Source: Thiobacillus sp.
GTDB lineage: Bacteria; Pseudomonadota; Gammaproteobacteria; Burkholderiales; Thiobacillaceae
Assembly: GCA_019911765.1 (NCBI GenBank)
Contig: JAIOJU010000088.1
Coordinates: 1-33,084, forward strand
Length of the DNA: 33,084 nucleotides
Reading direction: 5' to 3'
The position numbers and the translations under genes are program-made. Below the pieces are notes generated by a model. It had not been told where the DNA came from and did not search any database. It was given only the letters and a program-made list of their open reading frames with translations. Below, piece by piece: positions 29,269-33,084 of the stretch (within the stretch, counting starts at the first letter, position 1; every line of letters begins with the position of its first letter).

Positions 29269-30357
29269 ATGAAAAATCCAAATGAAAACTGTGCAACGCT
29301 GATCTTCCCCGCCGTCAATCAAACGGCTGTGGAATACTTGAAGGCAGCGCGAGACCGAGGCGAGCAGGTGGTCTGCGCCGCTTCGGTGGCGAACGACGAG
29401 ATTGCCGCAGAAGGGGGGGGGCTGCATCGCCTACCCTCAATTTATGATGAGGATTTCGCCCGGAGCTTTTTGTCCCTGGTAGGAGAGCAATCCATATGCC
29501 GCCTGTTTTGCCCGGTATCCACGGTATATGCCTTCATGGCGCAATTTATTTCCGCCCATCGCCTTGAAATCAAGTTGATCGGCCAATCGCCGGTACGGCA
29601 GCAGATTGAGCAACACCGCCAGTTGAAGACGCGTGCAAGGCGATTGCTCCCGCTCGTGGAACTTTGCGCAGAGGGTGCCTCCACGCTTTCCTTGCTGGAA
29701 GTAGGCGGAATACTGCGGCAGGCATCGCTGATTTACGGTGAGTCGAACGACGACAAGCTGGCCGCCATGATGGGGATTTTTTCCAGCGCACCAGCGGGAG
29801 ACGTGGTTGAAATTGGTTCCCTGATGGGAAGGTCGGCATTCGTGCTGCTGTTTCTCGCCTGGCGCCACAGTATCGGTCCGGTGCTGACCATCGACCCCTG
29901 GCGAGCGGCTGACTGTATCCAGCGGGAGTCCCCCGATGCGCTGCAAACGGTGACGGATGAGTGGGATTACGAGATATTGAGCGAAGGCTTCATGGTGAAC
30001 ATGGTCCCGTTTCGTACGGACGACCACGCCCATCTGCGTCTCACATCGGATGAGGCATTCAACGTATATGCCCGGGAGGAGCCCATTCTGTCTTCAATTG
30101 GCAGACCTATCACTTATTCGGGAAAGATCGCGGTTATTCATATCGACGGTAACCATGACTATGATTGCGTCAAGAAGGATTGCGAACTTTGGCTGGGCAG
30201 GATGCTGCCGGGCGCGTGGCTGATTCTGGATGACTATATATGGGCACACGGCGATGGCCCTTTTCGTGCAGGGAATGAATTGCTTCATGACCAGCCGGAC
30301 CGGGTCGAGCGCGCCTTTGTGTGTGGCAAGGCACTTTTCGTCAAGCTTCGTTACTGA
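29269..30357 (+). CDS. Two-domain protein: unknown N-terminal domain plus class I methyltransferase
   Basis: The 362-residue product has a C-terminal methyltransferase of the Methyltransf_24 kind: GDVVEIGSLMGRSAFVLLFL (motif I, residues ~180-200), PVLTIDPWRA, VIHIDGNHDYDCVKKD and GAWLILDDYIW. The N-terminal ~110 residues (ATLIFPAVNQTAVEYLKAAR, SICRLFCPVSTVYAFM) look like a Rossmann-type domain similar to the front part of ATP-grasp enzymes, but without the ATP-grasp body. The combination is unusual to me. Composition is less GC-rich than the preceding gene. No clear ribosome-binding site precedes the ATG. Confidence 0.75.
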   Translation: MKNPNENCATLIFPAVNQTAVEYLKAARDRGEQVVCAASVANDEIAAEGGGLHRLPSIYDEDFARSFLSLVGEQSICRLFCPVSTVYAFMAQFISAHRLEIKLIGQSPVRQQIEQHRQLKTRARRLLPLVELCAEGASTLSLLEVGGILRQASLIYGESNDDKLAAMMGIFSSAPAGDVVEIGSLMGRSAFVLLFLAWRHSIGPVLTIDPWRAADCIQRESPDALQTVTDEWDYEILSEGFMVNMVPFRTDDHAHLRLTSDEAFNVYAREEPILSSIGRPITYSGKIAVIHIDGNHDYDCVKKDCELWLGRMLPGAWLILDDYIWAHGDGPFRAGNELLHDQPDRVERAFVCGKALFVKLRY

Positions 30358-30475
30358 CAGGTTTCAGGGCGCAGAAAACTGAATTGTGACAGGCCTGAAA
30401 TTTTTCATACGTTATATTAATTGGCACCATTTCTCTTAACCCGGTCTGCTTTCCAGGGCCTGCAAAAACACTGTC
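30358..30475 (+). promoter_or_regulatory. Terminator-like hairpin and likely promoter before the ACP gene
   Basis: TTTCAGG (30362-30368) pairs with CCTGAAA (30394-30400) and is followed directly by TTTTT (30401-30405), a plausible terminator for the methyltransferase gene despite the long 25-nt loop. Downstream, TATATT (30413-30418) could be a -10 box for the ACP-SDR-adenylation trio, but no matching -35 stands at the right distance. Confidence 0.45.
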
Positions 30476-30703
30476 ATGAGTCTAGAAAAAAAAATTTCCG
30501 AAGTGTTCGGCCTTCCTGAGTCATCCATCGTGGATTCCCTAACCCTGAATGAGATCCCAACCTGGGACTCCCTGGCGCACATGATGCTCATTGTCAGCCT
30601 GGAAGAGGCTTATCAAATCCAGTTTTCCGGAGATGAAATCGCTGACCTGAAATCCGTAGGTGATGTGCGGACCGCCCTGCGGGCGCATGGTGCCACCTTA
30701 TGA
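30476..30703 (+). CDS. Acyl carrier protein
   Basis: The 75-residue acidic protein has the carrier-protein fold with the phosphopantetheine attachment serine Ser32 in PTWDSLAHM. It differs from housekeeping AcpP, whose site reads DSL(D)TVE, so it is probably a dedicated carrier for the adjoining adenylation enzyme. Its stop overlaps the next start (ATGA at 30700), showing coupling to the SDR gene. Confidence 0.9.
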   Translation: MSLEKKISEVFGLPESSIVDSLTLNEIPTWDSLAHMMLIVSLEEAYQIQFSGDEIADLKSVGDVRTALRAHGATL

Positions 30704-31452
30704 AGATTGCAGGTGCCCGTGTTCTGGTAACGGGCGGCGGCTCGGGAATCGGGCGTTTTCTGGTCGAGCGACTGGCCGCCGAGTCTGCCGAAGTCGGGGT
30801 GCTCGAACTGAACGGGGAGCGTTGCGCCGAACTTAATGAAGCATCCGGCGGGCGGATCAGGACCTGGCCCTGTGATGTCACCGATGCCGCTGCCGTTGAC
30901 GCGGCACTCGAATCCCTGTTCGCCACCGGTTTTGAACCCGATGTGCTCATCAACAACGCCGGCATCATTCACAGCGAACCTCTGGTGAACATGCTGTCAC
31001 GGGGAGAGCGGGTGCATTCACGCGAATCCTGGCGGCGTGTGATATCGACCGATCTCGACTCGGTCTTTTTTGTGACGAGTCGGGTTGTGGATCGGATGCT
31101 GGCGAAACGCAAGAAAGGCGTTGTGATATCCATCAGTTCCATTTCTGCCAATGGCAATCCCGGGCAATCCGCTTACGCTGCCGCCAAGGCGGGCGTGAAT
31201 GCGCTGACATGCACATGGGCAAAGGAACTGGGCGGGATGGGGCTGCGCTTTGTGGCGATCGCGCCAGGATTTATTGATACCCCCTCCACCCGTGAGGCGC
31301 TCAGCGAGGCCGCACTTGCACGCCTGCAACAGCACATTCCTTTGCGCCGCCTGGGAGACTTGGAAAGCATCTATCTGGCCGCTCGCCATGCCATCGAGAA
31401 CGACTACCTGACCGGCACCGTGCTTGAGGTGGATGGCGGTTTGGTGATCTAG
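30700..31452 (+). CDS. Short-chain dehydrogenase/reductase (FabG-like)
   Basis: The 250-residue protein is a classical SDR: TGGGSGIG at residues 11-18 for NAD(P), NNAG at 85-88, the catalytic Ser in SISSIS near 147, and Tyr159/Lys163 in YAAAK. The ending LTGTVLEVDGGLVI is typical of FabG-type 3-oxoacyl-ACP reductases. Coupled to the ACP gene, it may reduce an acyl group bound to that carrier, for example to a 3-hydroxyacyl chain. A sugar dehydrogenase role is the alternative. Confidence 0.88.
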   Translation: MKIAGARVLVTGGGSGIGRFLVERLAAESAEVGVLELNGERCAELNEASGGRIRTWPCDVTDAAAVDAALESLFATGFEPDVLINNAGIIHSEPLVNMLSRGERVHSRESWRRVISTDLDSVFFVTSRVVDRMLAKRKKGVVISISSISANGNPGQSAYAAAKAGVNALTCTWAKELGGMGLRFVAIAPGFIDTPSTREALSEAALARLQQHIPLRRLGDLESIYLAARHAIENDYLTGTVLEVDGGLVI

Positions 31453-31463
31453 CCTACTTTACA

Positions 31464-33020
31464 ATGTCTTTTGCCCCGAATCTTGGCATCGCTTTCGAGG
31501 AAGTCGCAACGCGGCATGAAGTCCGAACCGCGCTGATCTATCCGGCTACCGGCGAGCAAATCAGCTACGGCGCATTGAGCCGGCTTGTGGATCGCATCTC
31601 GGGCGCCTTGTGGGCGAAGGGGTTGCGTCAGGGTCAGGTGGCGGCGATTTTTCACGATAAATCTCCCGCTGCTTTCGCCGCCATGCTTGCCTGCCTTCGA
31701 CTCGGCATCATCTACACCAACCTTGACCCGGGCAGCCCCTGGGAGCGGCTGCGTAGAATTCTCCATATCTGCCAGCCAGGCTTGATCATCAACGCTTTCC
31801 CAATGATGCCTTGTGCCGCCGAACTGGAGGCGGATGGCTACCTGGATACGCTGCACCTGCGCGATATCCGATCATCTGGCGAAATCGATCCGGTGCCGGA
31901 TTATCCGGTAATCGGGGGGGGCAGTCCGGCATACATCATGTTTACCTCCGGTTCGACAGGAATGCCCAAAGGCGCGGTTATGTCCCATGCCAATCTGTTG
32001 TGGTTCATCGCCTGGGCGCGCGAACGTTTCGCGATCACATCCGAAGATGTACTGACGAACGTCAATCCGATCTATTTTGACAATTCCGTTTTCGACTTTT
32101 ACACGGCCGTGTTCTCCGGGGCTGCGTTGGCTCCCATCACTTCGGATCAGGTGCGCGATACGCGTCTCCTGGTTCGGCTTGTCCGTGATGCGTGCTGCAC
32201 GATCTGGTTCTCCGTGCCGTCGTTGCTCGTTTATTTGCTGACGACCCGTGCGCTTGCAGCCACGGATTTTCCTGGCATTCGAAAGATCATCTTTGGTGGA
32301 GAGGGCTTCCCCAAAACCAAGCTGCGTCAACTCTATGAAATGTTCGGTGCGCGCGCCGGGCTGGAGAACGTGTACGGCCCGACTGAATGCACCTGCATCT
32401 GTTCGGCTCAGACTATCCGTGCGGCCGACTTCGAGGATATGCACAATTTTGCGCCGCTTGGTCTGCTGGCGGAAAATTTCGACTTTGAAATACTTCCGCT
32501 GGACGGGAACGCCCCGGATTCTGGCGAGCTCTTTCTGCGTGGAACCCAGGTGGGCCTTGGGTATTACAACGATCCCGAGCGCACAGCCCGGGCTTTCATT
32601 CAAAACCCACGCCATTCGCTGTATGCGGATATTGGCTATCGTACCGGGGACCTGGTTTACAGGGATGCGCGCGGCTGGCTGTATTTCAGGGGGCGCGCGG
32701 ACTTTCAGGTCAAGCACATGGGTTACCGCATCGAGTTGGAGGAAATCGAGGCTGCGTTCAACAGCTTGCCCGTCGTCAGGGAATGCGCAGTCATTTACCA
32801 GAAACTGGACGAGGGGCTGGGACAGATTCTTGCCTTCGCCGCCACGAGTGTGTCGGTGCCATCGGAAGAGCTGCTGCAGGACGTCTCCGCTATTGTGCCG
32901 CCCTATATGGTGCCTCGCCGCGTGATGCTTATCGATTCTCTACCGAAGAACGCAAATGGCAAGATTGACCGAGTTGCGCTGCAAGCCCTCGTCACGCCAC
33001 ATGACACACGCTCCGCGTGA
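31464..33020 (+). CDS. AMP-forming adenylation enzyme (amino-acid or acyl activating, DltA/NRPS-A-like)
   Basis: The 518-residue protein has the full adenylation-domain series: the P-loop-like FTSGSTGMPKG at 160-170, PIYFDNSVFDFY (core A4-like), NVYGPTEC (A5), GYRTGDLVYRDARGWLYFRGR (A7-A8), VKHMGYRIELEEIE and the catalytic Lys500 in NGKID (A10). The overall style is closer to free-standing NRPS A domains and DltA than to acyl-CoA synthetases. It would load an amino or carboxylic acid onto the ACP encoded two genes upstream. No clear ribosome-binding site is seen, which suggests reading on from the SDR gene 11 nt before it. Confidence 0.85.
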   Translation: MSFAPNLGIAFEEVATRHEVRTALIYPATGEQISYGALSRLVDRISGALWAKGLRQGQVAAIFHDKSPAAFAAMLACLRLGIIYTNLDPGSPWERLRRILHICQPGLIINAFPMMPCAAELEADGYLDTLHLRDIRSSGEIDPVPDYPVIGGGSPAYIMFTSGSTGMPKGAVMSHANLLWFIAWARERFAITSEDVLTNVNPIYFDNSVFDFYTAVFSGAALAPITSDQVRDTRLLVRLVRDACCTIWFSVPSLLVYLLTTRALAATDFPGIRKIIFGGEGFPKTKLRQLYEMFGARAGLENVYGPTECTCICSAQTIRAADFEDMHNFAPLGLLAENFDFEILPLDGNAPDSGELFLRGTQVGLGYYNDPERTARAFIQNPRHSLYADIGYRTGDLVYRDARGWLYFRGRADFQVKHMGYRIELEEIEAAFNSLPVVRECAVIYQKLDEGLGQILAFAATSVSVPSEELLQDVSAIVPPYMVPRRVMLIDSLPKNANGKIDRVALQALVTPHDTRSA

Positions 33021-33084
33021 ATGAGGGAAGAGGGCGATTACTGGGATTGATGGTGAAAGTGCACATTTAATAAATGGCTAAACG

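Noticed and set aside
30421-30436. TTGGCACC as a sigma-54 promoter element before the ACP gene
   Set aside because: The -12 TTGC element is absent at the required distance.
1-33084. CRISPR array expected from the Cas6-like gene
   Set aside because: I saw no regularly spaced direct repeats of 25-40 nt; the only tandem repeat (13741-13858) has a 56-nt period, two copies and no spacers.
33074-33084. ATGGCTAAACG at the right edge as the start of another gene
   Set aside because: No ribosome-binding site at a suitable distance and only three codons visible.

Overview
The window reads as chromosomal DNA of a chemolithotrophic sulfur-oxidising bacterium, most likely a betaproteobacterium of the Sulfuricella/Sulfuriferula/Thiobacillus kind. 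That placement is inferred from gene order and protein style; no 16S rRNA gene is present. The core is a complete oxidative (reverse) dissimilatory sulfite reductase operon on the + strand, 2723-15577: dsrA-B-E-F-H-C-M-K-L-J-O-P-N-R. It is followed directly by cysG, which makes siroheme, the DsrAB cofactor. The presence of dsrEFH and dsrL and the absence of dsrD mark the oxidising direction. DsrEFH passes sulfur to DsrC, DsrAB oxidises the sulfur, DsrL supplies an NAD(P)H/flavin link, DsrMKJOP connects DsrC to the membrane quinone pool and periplasm, DsrN amidates siroheme, and DsrR is an IscA-like maturation factor.

Left of dsrA a divergent minus-strand cluster (2339 down to 1) encodes a 73-residue protein, a stand-alone Cas6-like RAMP protein with the glycine-loop signature of CRISPR RNA endonucleases, a DsrC paralogue that lacks the C-terminal (penultimate) cysteine, a mercaptopyruvate/thiosulfate sulfurtransferase, and the start of an unknown gene cut by the window edge. 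No CRISPR array or other cas gene is visible. This is the most unusual association in the window. The 383-nt divergent region holds several inverted repeats that look like operators.

Inside the dsr operon there are stem-loops after dsrA, dsrB, dsrC and dsrP. In front of dsrN a 56-nt out-of-frame tandem duplication creates two overlapping mini-ORFs, each ending on an ATGA that also starts the next frame, the last being dsrN.

After cysG come a kinase-fold protein and a CPA-type cation/proton antiporter, then a convergent membrane/coiled-coil protein with a shared terminator.

From 20515 to the right end lies a glycan/protein-glycosylation region: a large TPR-GT41 (O-GlcNAc transferase/SPINDLY-type) protein, a DegT-type sugar aminotransferase, two paralogous beta-propeller proteins in opposite orientation, a WbqC-family protein, a NeuD/PglD-type acyltransferase, two methyltransferases, and an ACP/SDR/adenylation-enzyme trio. 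Base composition is patchy here (clearly GC-richer from about 24.95 to 29.2 kb), which suggests mosaic assembly. The gene set suggests synthesis of an N-acylated, possibly methylated, amino sugar that may be attached to a surface protein such as flagellin; this is inference.
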